64,000 nt of DNA from the NCBI GenBank assembly GCA_024500155.1, contig CM044877.1, positions 32,735,001 to 32,799,000 on the forward strand, read 5' to 3'. This document shows, piece after piece, positions 22,219 to 34,300 of this stretch (position 1 is the first letter of the stretch; the number at the start of each line of letters is the position of its first letter). Under the pieces are notes generated by a model, which was not told the DNA's origin, made no database searches, and saw nothing but the letters and a program-made list of their open reading frames with translations. The position numbers and the translations under genes were made by a program. Source of the DNA: Chenopodium formosanum. Lineage: Eukaryota; Streptophyta; Magnoliopsida; Caryophyllales; Amaranthaceae.

Positions 22219-22419
22219 TTGATAATGATGATGATTTCAGTGTGGTTGATTGTTGGGTTCATAGTTGGTGCTTTAACTGTAATTGCGGTTGAAGGTTTTG
22301 TGATTTTGTATGTGATCCGTCGATTATCACACTCAACTAAATCACCCAAACTTGGTGTTCATACTTCTCCTCCAAATCCTCTTGATTCTAGCCAATCTCT
22401 TCCTTCTGTATGTCAGAAA
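22219..22419 (+). CDS. Probable first exon of a membrane-anchored protein
   Basis: An open frame starts ATGATAATGATGATG or at a later ATG. It encodes a single strongly hydrophobic segment (about residues 6-32, VWLIVGFIVGALTVIAVEG), a basic RRLSHSTKSPK stretch, and a Ser/Pro-rich run to SVCQKQ. The frame meets a good splice donor, CAG|GTTAGT, at 22420. An N-terminal anchor followed by a short basic linker is the arrangement in plant SMP/DUF2404 (TEX2-like) lipid-transfer proteins. That identity is tentative. I found no continuing exons in the following transposon-rich sequence, so the gene may have a very large intron or be cut off. Confidence 0.45.
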
Positions 22420-22849
22420 CAGGTTAGTTTCATGCTCTTAATTTCTTTCTTTGAATTTTGTAATTATTTGTGGAATGTAAATTAGAACTGTGTTTTCTTT
22501 TCTATGATTATTAGAATTAGAATGTTGCAATTTCATTATCAATTATGGAATTTTTCCGGGTTTTATTTTGTGGTTTAACAACATGCAGCTTTTTTTTTTT
22601 TTTTTTTTTGGGTGGGTTTGGAATAATTGGAACAAGTGTTGGGTTTTTTGTTAATTTTGATAAGAGTGTTGCAAGTAGTTTATCAATTCAGCATGTTTGT
22701 AGAGGAAGAGAACAAAGAAAAAAAAAGAGAAGGGGGTTTTGGGTTTTGTTTATTGTTTTAATCTCAGCCATCTATTTTAATCTAATCCTACGGATTAGAT
22801 TAATTCCTATATATGATATTGTTCCTACATATGATGCTTTCCTTTTATC

Positions 22850-22898
22850 TAGCAAGTTCACACTACGTCACGTGCAACGCGCGCGTCGGCAACACTAG
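22850..22898 (+). repeat. Helitron-like 3' terminus shared with 57570-57618
   Basis: The segment CACACTACGTCACGTGCAAC-GCGCGCGTC ends in ACTAG followed by T, as at the 3' end of a Helitron (CTRR then T). A nearly identical copy lies at about 57570-57618. The GCGCG part can form a hairpin, but the fit is weaker than for the other Helitron ends in the window. Confidence 0.5.
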
Positions 22899-22943
22899 TA
22901 TGTGTGGTTTTTCAAGGCTAATGTGTATTACTTTTAAGTGTAA

Positions 22944-23120
22944 CTAGTCTTTTCACCCGTTCGATGCACGGGTTGTTACTTACGTTATTTTTCTTAGAAA
23001 GTGTAAAAAACTATCTTATTGTTAATGTAATGAACACTGATTAGTTTAACTTTAATTTATTATATTGAATATGAAACACTCAATTTTCTTACTTAAATTT
23101 GTATCATCGATGATCTTAAT
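22944..23120 (-). mobile_element. Helitron 3' end, minus strand
   Basis: On the minus strand the sequence ends with the hairpin CCCGTGCATCGAACGGG followed by TGAAAAGACTAG and then host T. This is the classical Helitron 3' signature. The body is homologous to 56370-57511, where the same element is interrupted by a Harbinger insertion. The 5' end was not located. Confidence 0.7.
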
Positions 23121-23229
23121 TAAAAATGCATACAAAGATATTTGAACCCCAAACCTCATTGAATGAAAACCAAATGCATCACCATCTTAGCTAGAATTTA
23201 TTCATGCTTAATTAATCCAAATTTATATA

Positions 23230-23323
23230 CTACCTCCGCTTCGCATTACTCGCAACAAAGGGGTATTATTTGTGAGATATAAAATATTCGTTTGTTGCAA
23301 GTAATAATGCGAAGCAGAGGTAG
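23230..23323. mobile_element. Short Stowaway-like fold-back MITE
   Basis: The arms CTACCTCCGCTTCGCATTA and TAATGCGAAGCAGAGGTAG are inverted, flanked by TA on both sides. The core at 23261-23289 is the exact reverse complement of the core at 21272-21300. Confidence 0.8.
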
Positions 23324-23473
23324 TATAAATAGATACATGTATTAGAATGTAGACTGAAAACCAAAAAAATCCAAAATAAATTATTAATGTCATTGTATTC
23401 TAATTTACCCAAGTTAAATAAATTAATAAGTCTTTTAAAGCTTCTAATATAAAAATGAAATTATTCAAAGTAT

Positions 23474-23504
23474 CACCCGGGATAAAGCCCGGGACACACA
23501 CTAG
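23474..23504 (+). mobile_element. Helitron 3' end
   Basis: The stem-loop CCCGGGATAAAGCCCGGG is followed by ACACACACTAG and host T. That is a strong hairpin about 7 nt before CTAG, the diagnostic Helitron 3' structure. The matching 5' TC end was not located. Confidence 0.65.
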
Positions 23505-23738
23505 TGGAAATTTAAAAAGAAAAGATTAAGTTAGGTGACATGTGACATATGAGTGATTATGGTGACATATGGCTTAGTATAGATTTGTGGTTTTTGTTTT
23601 AAATACTAAGTATAGAAGTATAGATATAGATTATGAATAAATACAGATTTATGAGTGAATGTATATGTTGTTAATAGAAGTAAACTAAAATAAGTGATTG
23701 TACATGTTTTTACATAAAATTAAATTATAATATATGTA

Positions 23739-23994
23739 CTTCCTCCGTTCTTTTTTTATTACACCATGAGGGATTTCACGCTTGTCAATGCATTATTTTA
23801 GCTATTAATATCTTCAATTATACTTTTGTAAAATTATAAAAATTTGATATTTAAAAAATGGATTTTGAGACGAATCTAATTAGATCCGACATGACTATAT
23901 TTTTCCTAATGGATAAATCACAAATGTTAGTCAAAGACGGTTAAGTGAATAGTGTAAAAATCCTAATGGTGCAATAAAATAAAAACGGAGGAAG
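23739..23994. mobile_element. Stowaway MITE, 256 bp
   Basis: CTTCCTCCGTTCTTTTT at the left pairs with the inverted AAAAACGGAGGAAG at the right, flanked by TA on both sides (23737-23738 and 23995-23996). Inner arms also match: TTATTACACCAT against ATGGTGCAATAA. No coding capacity. Confidence 0.88.
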
Positions 23995-24443
23995 TATAAG
24001 AGTATTAACTAAGTTGGTTTACTTGAGTATTTATTTTGAACTATATATATATAGCTAGATAATTGTTGAAGTTATGGACTATTTTGTAGTTGTTATATAC
24101 CCTTGTAAAACTGGTTTAAAGGCCCAAGATTTTTTTTGTGGCTTAAAAATGGCTTGGGCTACCATGATTCCTTTTTTAGTTTATAAAGGCCCAAAATTCT
24201 AATGTGGCTTAATAACTTGAGTTCTCATAAGTTTTCACTTGATTTCTTGCTTAATTTTTTTACATTTGGTTTTGGCTAATGCTGAGTTGTTCTTACTTTA
24301 TTTAGTTGCTATTTGACCATGAAAGTCCTCTGTTTGTTTTCTTTTCCTTTTAGGAGTTTGACATTGCTGTTTAAACTGTCTTAAAGGATGAACTAACCAT
24401 GTTTTCTAATTAAGAATACAATTTGATTACTAACCTGAATATA

Positions 24444-24444
<1 letters not shown>

Positions 24445-24488
<44 letters not shown>
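24445..24488. repeat. (ATA)n microsatellite
   Basis: About 14 uninterrupted ATA/TAA units. Confidence 0.95.
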
Positions 24489-24489
<1 letters not shown>

Positions 24490-24681
24490 TAAAGATAGCA
24501 ATTTCATTAAATTTGTCATACGTTGACATAATACAACTTGATTACTAATATGAAAATACCAATTGCATGAGTCGGCCATACATTAGCATAATACGTTAAA
24601 GTCTGCCATACATTAGCATAATACAAGTCGTTAATAGATGAAGCTATTATAATTAGTTTTAGGTAGTTGCTAATTGTCGAT

Positions 24682-25087
24682 CTAGTAGTCGGAGTCGCTG
24701 ATTTTTGTTTCATTACTGCTGCTGCCTAAGTATTCTTTTTCAGATGAGTCATTGAAGATGTCTTGGTATGTTATGGTGTTGTTGGAAGACGAGGTATCAT
24801 CATCGCCATTGTAGTTTGGGTCACTGCTTTGCTGCACTTGTGGAGTCCGAACTAAACCCTTCGAGGTCATTGTTTACCGAGGAGCTCAGCTCACGCATGA
24901 AACGACGCTTCTTTGGAGGTTATTGTCTTTCATCTGTTGAAATGGTTGCTTGAAAGTGCTGTAGTTGTTGTTCTAGTTCTTCAATTTGCTGCGCAAGTGT
25001 GTTCACTATTTCTTCCATTAATGTGAGCCTTCCTGATGATTGTGGCTTTGTTTGAGCAGGGAGCTTACCTTTCTCCTTACTTGACAT
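24682..25087 (-). pseudogene. Degraded ORF with coiled-coil, origin uncertain
   Basis: Read on the minus strand from 25087, the frame gives MSSKEKGKLPAQTKPQSSG, then a predicted coiled coil (LMEEIVNTLAQQIEELEQQL), then a stop. After a frame change it continues through a basic PPKKRRF stretch and a Ser/Asp-rich tail ending at 24682. One stop and one frameshift indicate a dead copy. A charged, coiled-coil N-terminal region would suit a retroelement gag leader, but no gag domain proper is visible. The downstream flank holds two near-copies of GCCATACATTAGCATAATAC (about 24575-24625). Confidence 0.4.
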
Positions 25088-25099
25088 TGTTGAGGTTAT

Positions 25100-26436
25100 G
25101 GTTGAATAAAGAAGAATTGAATGAATGTAAGGGGTTATATGTGAATTGATGTTAGTTTACCCTTTTTTATAAGAGCTTACATTGAAAGATGTAAAAGGCT
25201 ACATTTTGTTTTTTTTTCTTAATGGGTAGTCTTAGGGAACTATGTTTAGCTAAAAATGTTGATGAAACATAAACTAACTATAAAGTGAGTCTTAATGTAT
25301 CAATGGTATTGCATAGTTTTGTTTTTTTTCTCCTTTAGAGAATTTAGGAAAAGGACCTTTTATATATCCTAATTTCTTGTTTTATTTGTCCTTTATGTGG
25401 TGAATGTACTTGTAATTTTTAATTTATTTTTTTATTTATTTTTGTAGTAGTAGTTGTTATATTGGTGCATCACTTGAATTTTAATGTAAATAAATTAAAC
25501 TTGATTAATATTTGGTCTTAGTTTTTAAAATGGCTTGACCGAAGTATCATCAAATTAATCATCAAATATCTTGATGTATCTTCCTTTAAAATCTAAAGGA
25601 TATAATGTAGAAAGCTATCATTTCATAGGCATTACTACTATAATACTTAATTGAGGGCCTCAAACCTAACGATTGTGGTAAGATTTATTCTTTATGCACT
25701 AGTAGAAAGCGGTATTGTTTGACTTTATAAAATAACTAATTACATAATGTAAAATTGTTTCAAAAAAAAAATTACATAATGTAATTATGATCATGAATAT
25801 CACACTTTAACAATTGACCAAAGAAATTTTTTTGTATACACCCGCTTTACACTAATATTAGTGTACATCGGGTAGTATAAGGATAATTTTTAGCTAATTT
25901 TAGAGTACTTTTTTGCCTATTTTTGGGTAACTTTAAACCTAATACCATTTCTATGTGAATAGACAACAAGAAAAGTTTATATAAGTAATTTAATTACATT
26001 CAATCACTAATAATTGATTTTTAGTCATTTAAAATGTGATTTTTTTACTAATAAAATGTAGATAATTTTTATTTGTATTGGGTTACTTTTATGCATATTA
26101 GGGGTAACTTTTATTCATTTCAGGAGTAACTTGTGCTCATTTTATGGTAACTTTATAACGGATGTACAATATTTTATGGTACATCCAATTTTTTTTTTAA
26201 TGTTTGTCTTAACCAAATAAGCTTCTTGATCATCTATTATAAGAGTACGTACTTGTAGTTGATATAATTTGAGTACATAAAGGGTGAAGTTGTTATAGGA
26301 GGTTAATTAAATACTAACCATTATTACAAACAGAAAATCTAAAATTCTATTCTCTTAATTAATTTTGTAAAAAAAATTGTCTACCCTATAAAAATCTTTC
26401 AATGTTAAAGATATATGAGGATAGTATACAACTATA
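25100..26436. other. AT-rich intergenic DNA
   Basis: No gene is recognised. Between about 25830 and 26200 there are repeated GGGTAACTTTTA/GTAACTT units with ATGTACAAT and GGTACATCC at one edge. This suggests an unclassified MITE, but I could not define its ends. Confidence 0.35.
25738..25784 (+). mobile_element. LINE-tail micro-insertion with 15-bp TSD
   Basis: AATTACATAATGTAA is repeated at 25738-25752 and 25770-25784. Between the copies lies only AATTGTTTC plus about eight A. The structure is the same as at 3051-3094 and 21756-21804, with a slightly different tail. Confidence 0.7.
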
Positions 26437-26453
26437 CAAGCATTTAATATGTA

Positions 26454-28295
26454 ATGAAACATAAAACTAAAAAAAAAATGTCTCCGAAAAAATTAACTCT
26501 CAATTCTCTCTTAGAAAACGCCCTTAACCAAGGCTCTTCCCTGGAAGAACGAGACCAACTCGTTCGATCTAACAAAAAATCAAAAAGGAAAATTACTCAA
26601 CTATCAACTAACATTGATTCAACCAATAATCAAGTGAATCATGTTGAGCCTGCACCCCAATTCCAGCCAAAATCCTTCTCCTTCAGAGATAGGGATAGGG
26701 TGAGGTCTGACCACTTGCAGGGGAATTTCCAATCTGATATTCAAGATGATGATGAACCGCCAGATGATGTCCAGGATGATCCCCTTTGCCCAATCATCTT
26801 GCTCACCAAGGAGGAGGAAAAGAGAATGCGAAAACCTTGAAAACACACTCTTATCATCAAAATGTTTAATAGAAAGATTGGCTATATGGCCTTGATGAAA
26901 AGGCTGAAGAAAAAATGGGAATTAAAGGGTGGCCTAATTCTTACTGACATTGGCCATGACTACTTCATTGCTCGTTTCTCCAGTGTTGATGACTATAACC
27001 ACGTGCTCACCCAAGGGCCATGGCTTCTGGATGATAACTATCTAACCATCAGGAAATGGATACCCAACTTCATCCTTGATGAGGCACCTTTAAGGTATCT
27101 CACTGCTTGGGTTCGTATCCCCAACCTATCAGTCGAATATTTCGATAAGGAATTCCTGACTGAAATTGGTAGCCAAATTGGGAAGGTGATCCGAATTGAT
27201 GATAACACTGCTATGGCACAAAGGGGGCAATTTACTAGATTAAGTGTTGAATTGGATTTATCCAAGCCCTTGTTATCAAAATTCTGGTTAAAGGGAAAAA
27301 TGTGGAAGGTCCAGTATGAAGGTCTCCGTCTCATATGCTTTAGATGTGGCAAAATAGGCCACCAGGTAGATAATTGTCCTACTCACAGCAATCAAAATAT
27401 GGAAGGAGAGGAATCTTTGATACCTGCACATGATCATGGTCAGGTTTCTCTAAGCGTCGAAGTGAATGATTTTGGCTCTTGGATGATGGTGAAGAAATCA
27501 CCACCAAGAAAGCGTGCCCTAAGGACAGAGAAACCTCCGGATGGTACCAAGCAGCACCATGGGCCTATCCCCAACCCAGGCCCGATTGAGCCAGTGGGTA
27601 GTCAAAGAGCAGGTCAACAAGGATCGAGATTTTCCATATTAGGAGAGGGAAATCATGAGAAAGATAAGGAAGGAATTAATTCTGATGATTTCTTGGAAGC
27701 TGGCAATTTTAATTCAAATTCTATTTTATTTGAGACAATTGATTTGGCAAAATCTTCGCAAGATAATTCCGCTTAAGGAAAAAATATCCCCTTTAAGGTG
27801 GGATCTTATCCAGAAAATAAAGGCCAAAAGATTGCTTCAACAAAAAAAAAGGGGAAAGATCCTAAAAAACAGAATATTCAGAATAAAAATTGCCTTAGAG
27901 ATATCACTAATATCTCTTCAGAAGATCCTAATTCCCCTTTAACTCAAGACGTCAATAGTCCCACACACACAGCTACTTTCCAAGCACAAAAACAAGCTAG
28001 CAGTAAGCCAACTCAAGCAACATTGGACGACCTCCTTGCTGCCTCACAAGATTCCCCCTCCCTAAGCCATGTCTCTGCCACTCCCTTCCCCGATCCTTCT
28101 TCAAATTCCCCCAGAAAAGATCATATGTGCATCCGATCAGATGGAGAATCCTTATTTGGGGATAGCAGACCTCCTGACCCACCAATTGGAGGTGGAGATA
28201 CATTCATGGTTTGCGACGAGCCAGATGATGGCAGAATTGATGGTGACACTCAAGTTACCCAATTAAATAAAAAGAGCTTTAAGACACCTCTTTGA
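26454..28295 (+). pseudogene. LINE ORF1 (DUF4283 and zinc knuckle), broken
   Basis: One reading frame runs through the whole region but is cut by TGA at 26838 and TAA at 27774. The 304-residue middle part (26862-27776) begins FNRKIGYMALMKRLKKKW, the DUF4283 domain. It includes FIARFSSVDDYNHVLTQGPW and WVRIPNLSVEYFDKE, and ends in the CCHC knuckle CFRCGKIGHQVDNC at about residues 159-172. The last part (27798-28295) is Ser/Pro-rich. In plant LINEs ORF1 is the RNA-binding gag-like protein of the retrotransposition particle. The 26838 stop falls where KPWENT is expected, so it looks like TGG changed to TGA. Confidence 0.92.
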
Positions 28296-28326
28296 TGCTC
28301 ACAATGCCATATTCCCTCATTCATTA

Positions 28327-31300
28327 ATGTCCATGAATAATCACAACCTTGTTACCAATTCATTCCCTATCACTTGCATGATATGGAACACTCAGGGCAC
28401 CGGAAGTAGAGACTTTATTACTGTTCTGAAGGAAATTGTTAGAGTCAACAAACCTTGTGTCTTAGCCCTTGTAGAGACACATATGGGGGGCGAGCATGCC
28501 CAAAGACTAGCAAATATCCTCAAGTTTAATGGTCATACAAGAGTTGATGCTAATGGGTTTAGTGGAGGCATTTGGATTTATTGGAAACTTGAATTGGTGA
28601 TGGTGGACCCGATTATTAAACACAACCAATACATCACAATGTTAATAACAAGAGCAGGGGAAAACCCATGGTATTTCATTGCCATTTATGCAAGCCCCGA
28701 CCCCTCCAAAAGATCCGAATTATGGTCCGAGTTGAGATCCTTTGCAGAGAACAATAATCAACTGTGGCTCTTAGCTGGAGACTTCAATGAGACAAGATAC
28801 TCCTAGGAAAGATACTCTAGCTGCCATGAAACAACGAGAAGAAGTGAACGATTTAATGCGTGGGTGGAAGATAATTAGCTTCTAGAACTCGAGTTCTCAG
28901 GCCCTTCTCATACTTGGGTGAGAGGAAACTCGATTGATACATATCATAGTGCAAGACTAGACAGAGCTTTATGCAACTCCGAGTGGGGGCTTCAATTTGA
29001 CACAGCAAAAGTGAAGCACTTACCTGCCCTACAATCTGACCACTCTCCCTTATTCATATCACTTAACGGTTTTGCACCCTTGGCTGCCATTAACAAACCC
29101 TTCCGCTTTCAAGCGGCTTGGTTAACCCACGAGAAGTTTAATGAATTCATTAAAGAGAAGTGGTGTTCGAATGATCCTCTCGTGCCTATGCTCAAGTCTC
29201 TCTCAGAAGACCTTCAAGAATGGAACAAAAATGTGTTCCATAACATTTTCAGGGAAAAAAGATCTCTGATGGCCCGTATTACTGGTATTCAAACTTCTCT
29301 TGTGCGTCAAAGAAATTCCAGCCTTATATGAATGGAGGCTAAGCTTCGTCGAGAACTTGATCAAGTGCTTCAATAGGAAGAATTGCTATGGTACCAAAAG
29401 GCTAGATTTGATTGGTTATCGGAGGGGGATCGTAATACCACTTTTTTCCATCTAAGTACGGTGGTGAGAAGGCGGAGAAACAAAATTGTTGCCATCAAGG
29501 ATGAAAACGATCAGTGGATACATGATAAAGAGAAGGTGAAAGAGCTAATTGTGGCTTATTTTCGAAATCTTTTTACTGATGATGGGATTCATGGTGAATA
29601 TAATATTCCTACTAGCATGTGTTCCCCATTTTTAACAGAGGACTAGAATAAATTGAGCAGACCATACTCAAAATGTGACATAGAACATGTGGTTCAAAAT
29701 ATGGGATCTCTTAAAGCCCCCGGACCAGATGGCTTTCAAGCCCTATTTTACCAAAAACATTGGGACATAGTGGCTCCAAATGTTTATTCGATGGTAAGCT
29801 CGGTTCTTGAAGGAAAGGGTCTTCCCGAATCTGCTAATGACACTTTTCTAGTCTTTATCCCCAAGACGGATAACCCGGAACTTCCATCTCAAATCCGGCC
29901 TATTGGTCTTTGTAATGTGACATACAAGATCATTACTAATGCCATTGTTAATCGGATTAAGAATCTTCTTCCCAAGGTTATTTCTTGCTCCCAAACAAGT
30001 TTTGTACCGGGGAGACAGATCACTGACAATATTGTGATTGTGCAAGAGGTTATCCATACCATGAAACGAAAACAAGGTGGAAAAGGATATATGGAAATCA
30101 AGATTGACTTTGAAAAAGCCTATGATAGGCTAAAGTGGAGCTTCATTCAAGATACCCTAATAGAAATGAATTTCCCAAGGCTCATGATTGAAGTTATCAT
30201 GGAATGTGTTACTTCAACATCAATGAGAGTATTATGGAATGGAGAAAAAACCGAAGCTTTTGATCCAACAAGGAGCATCCAACAAGGTGATCCACTTTCA
30301 CCCTACCTTTTTGTAATTTGCATGGAGAGGTTAAACCAAACAATAGAAGAAGCAGTACTCTGTGATCGGTGGAAACCAATCTTTGCAAGTAGGGGTGGGC
30401 CAAGTTTATCCAATTTGTTCTTCGCCGATGATATCATGCTCTTTGCCGAGGCATCTATTGACCAAGAAGTGGTGATTCGAGACTGTTTAGACAGATTTTG
30501 TGCAGCTTCTGGAGAGAAGGTGAGTCTCCAAAAATCCCGGGTTTACTACTCGAAGAATGTCACCATGGAGCAGGGGACTCTAATTAGTAAAGCATTAGGA
30601 ATAGAATCAACGAAGGACCTAGGTACTTACCTCGGTATGCCAACCTTCACCTCCAGAGTAGCAAAAGAAACCTTTGCTCATCTTTGTGAAAATATAGATA
30701 GAAGGCTATCGGGGTGGAAGTCTAAATACTTATCCCTTGCGGGTATGATTACCTTGACTAAATCCACTGCCACCTCTCTTGCTACATATTCAATGTAAAC
30801 TTCTAAAATACCACGATCAATTTGTGACTCCATTGACAAAAAAGCTCGGAGGATCCTGTGGGGGGAAGTGAGGAAAAAGCAAAAATACATCTCCTTTCTT
30901 GGGATACAGTACAACTGCCCCGAAATAAAGGAGGTCTGGGTATTAGGTCTGCTCGACAGTCGAACTCAGCTTTCCTCACAAAATTGGGCTGGCGAGTCCT
31001 AGCTGAACCAACAACCTTATGGTCAAGAGTAGTTAGAGCAAAGTATTTTCGTGGTCATTGTGACATTGACATGTTCACGCCGACGTTAAGTATGTCAATA
31101 TGTGGCGCGGTATTGTGGATAATGCTGAATTGATCAAGAAAGGTTCAATGGTGGCTGTGGGAAATGGACAACGAACTCTTTTTTGGGATCATTGTTGGGT
31201 AACTTCTTCCCCCCTAAGAGATTTGGCTATCCTTCCAATCCCAAGCATGATCGAGGGAGCCATTGTGAGTGAACTCTAGGATACACAAGCAAGATGGAAA

Positions 31301-34300
31301 TGGGACGAATTTGCTCACCTTCTGCCATCTGATGTGTTGGAACTAATTACAGCTCATAGGTGTAGACACCCATTTGTGTCTCCCCAAAACCAACCCAGTG
31401 ATGAGTACCTTTCACGTCGAATCATAATCGAATGAAACAAAAGTGTGGAAAAATCTAGTGTTGCGGAAAGTTTTTATTTCTTTTCTCTTCTCTCTGTTTT
31501 TGAAAACTTTATTTTAATAAAACAGCCAATCCAGTTTGGTTGGTCCATGATATGGGTCCAATAATGGTGTAGTTGGATGGGGCTTGCAAAGACCTTTCCA
31601 ATGATATATTATAAGCCCAATTCCGATGAATATTGAGGAAGTTATGGCCAATTTACTAAACTGGGCCCGGTTTGAGCTTTATGTGCGGCCCAATGATCTA
31701 GGGGAGGGCCTAATATGATTTATCATTCCTAATGCAATTAGGAATGGTTTTAGTCTTCTAGAATCTTCTAGAAGGTTCTTTTCATTCCTAATTCAATTAG
31801 CATTGATAAGTTGACTTTGTTGACTTTTTAGAGTTTTAATCAAAATCAAATAGCATTTTCGAAGAAATTATATTATTTTATCCTCCAGTACGGTAAATTT
31901 ATCAGATTTTCGAAAACGCGTCGAAATCAAGCTTGGCGTCCAACCTCAGGCCCTGGCGCCTGAAACCAGGCTTGGCGCCAGGCGCTAGCCATTGGTGTCT
32001 GGCGCCAGCTAGCCAGGGTTGGCGCCAGCTCTGTTTCCTGAGCGTCAGACTCTGTTTTGTTAAATTATCTTTTTTGGCTAAATTTCTCTATAAATAACGT
32101 ATTAAAAACTCCGTTTTGATTCACCAATTCTCTTCATTCACAAGTCAAGCATTAAGAATCAGTTTTCATTCGCAAGTTAAATCGTTCATGCATTAGCATT
32201 CTTTAAATCTCTTAATCATTCATCTCTTTCATTCATCTTTTCTAAATTTGGTTTTTCTCATACAAAATTCCGCATTCACAAAATCAAGAAACACCTAGAC
32301 ATATTCGAGGTTGCCTTCGCCCTAGACGTGAAAGGTTTTAATTTCTGAGGGTTTGGTCCCAAATCTCTCTTTCAATTATTTAATTTAATTGTTTTGTTTA
32401 TTATTTTCCTTGAAGTTACTAACGTGTGTATTTTGTTATTAAAAAGAGGTACGAGACATCAAAGTAAGTACTTTAATTGATTAATTGATGTTATGATGTA
32501 AAAATCATGCTTATATTGTTATTATGATATTCCTAGTATCATGTCTAGGTTGTTTTTAATATTAAATATGATTGCTATGATGTCTTTTATTCTTTTCCTA
32601 ACATTTATGATTGTTAGTATCATGTTAGGGTTAAAGATTTGATTTTTATTGCTTAGTGACATGCTAGGGTTTGTTATTAATCTTGTTAGTATCATGCCTA
32701 GGATCTTGCTATTTTTATTATGCTTTAATATTAACATGAACATGATTATGATTATAATTGTTATAATTTATGATTATTATTATTTTGATGATTATTATTT
32801 TATTATGATGATTATAATTATTGTCATGATATTGATTATTTATTATGTTGCTTGATTTATTGTTATTGCTTGATCACCTTTTATTGTATGTTAAAGGGAA
32901 TTTGTACTTGTAATCGCGCTTAATAAGATGATTAATAATCTTGTTTAGGGTTAATTGTGATTATGATTCAAGTGATCGCCAATAATAGTTTATTTGTGCA
33001 TTATATTCAACCAACATAGATAAACAGGTTTAGGGTTAATCCTATTGCTTGCATGTTAGTCAGAAAGCGCACATGAATACGAGCAGAATAAAGTAGAGGC
33101 CTATTATTAGGGCAGGTTCAATCTCTTTTAGGTTGGATTTGTACCATCATCCCCGAACCCTTATTTGGTTCTAGACCTTATGGAGTTGACGATCTCTTGG
33201 ATCGTTAAGGGGTGTAACCTTCACCTCGTAAACGGTTTACAAGTTCCTTAAAAACTTGTTGGCGACTCTTTTGCTCTATCTTCTTCCCTTTTGGACGCCA
33301 CCGTACTTTAGTGTATGATGATATGATTCCAAAGCATCCAAAATGGGACCTTGCTTGGACTACTCTAGTTCAACAAAGGGTGCGTGTCTTTTTATGGCTG
33401 GTTCTTCATAATCGAGTGCTATGCAATGCCAATAGACTCTGATGCTGCCTCACGGATGATCCAAGATGTGCAAGATGTGAAGGTAATAAGGATGAGGATT
33501 TACTCCACACGCTCAGGGATTGTCCAAGTGCTGTGGCAATCTGGAAGAGCGTGGGAGGTGCTGCTAATCACCCTAGCTTCTGGTCTGCTGGTTTGGAGCA
33601 ATGGATGATTCACAATTTAGAAGCTGAGGGAGCCATTTATGCTAACAACTGGCCTACATGCTTTGCTACTACTTTATGGTGGCAATGGCGATGGAGAAAC
33701 ACTGCAATCTTTGGTAGGAAAAATGATATCCCCCTTCATACCGGAGAATTCATAATAAGCCAAGTAAAAGAGGTATGGAAGGCCTTTCATGACCCAAGAC
33801 GTATTGTTACCATAAACAAAACCCCACCGCAGCCCAAGAGAGAAGTATATGTAAGATGGAAAGCTCCGCCCTTTGAATGGATTGTACTCAACACTGACGG
33901 TGCTTCTAAAGGTTCACCAGGCCAAGCAGGTGGGGGGGGGGGCTCATACGTGACTGTAGTGGTGCCTTTCTTGGTGGATTTGCTGCTGGTTGGGAATTTG
34001 TACAGCCTATAAAGCAGAGCTCCTAGCAGCAGAATTGGGACTGGAATTAGATATGAGAAAGAATGTTAACAAGCTCAAAATTCAGATGGATAACCAAGCT
34101 TGTATTGAAGCCTTAAGGAAGCCAGAGATCCAAGGAGGAGAATGCTATCATATTTTAAATAAGTGTCGTGCCCTGTTGAATTCGTCTAGGTGGTCTGTTA
34201 GAGTTGTTCATTGTTATCGTGAGGGGAATAAAGTTGCGGATTATTTAGCTAATTTAGGAGTCATCCAAAGGGAGAAAGTGGTTTTCTTCGATGTTGCACC

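Noticed and set aside
32522..32855. Ile/Met/Asn-rich frames on both strands
   Set aside because: AT-rich interior of a solo LTR with repeated AGTATCATG motifs; no domain.
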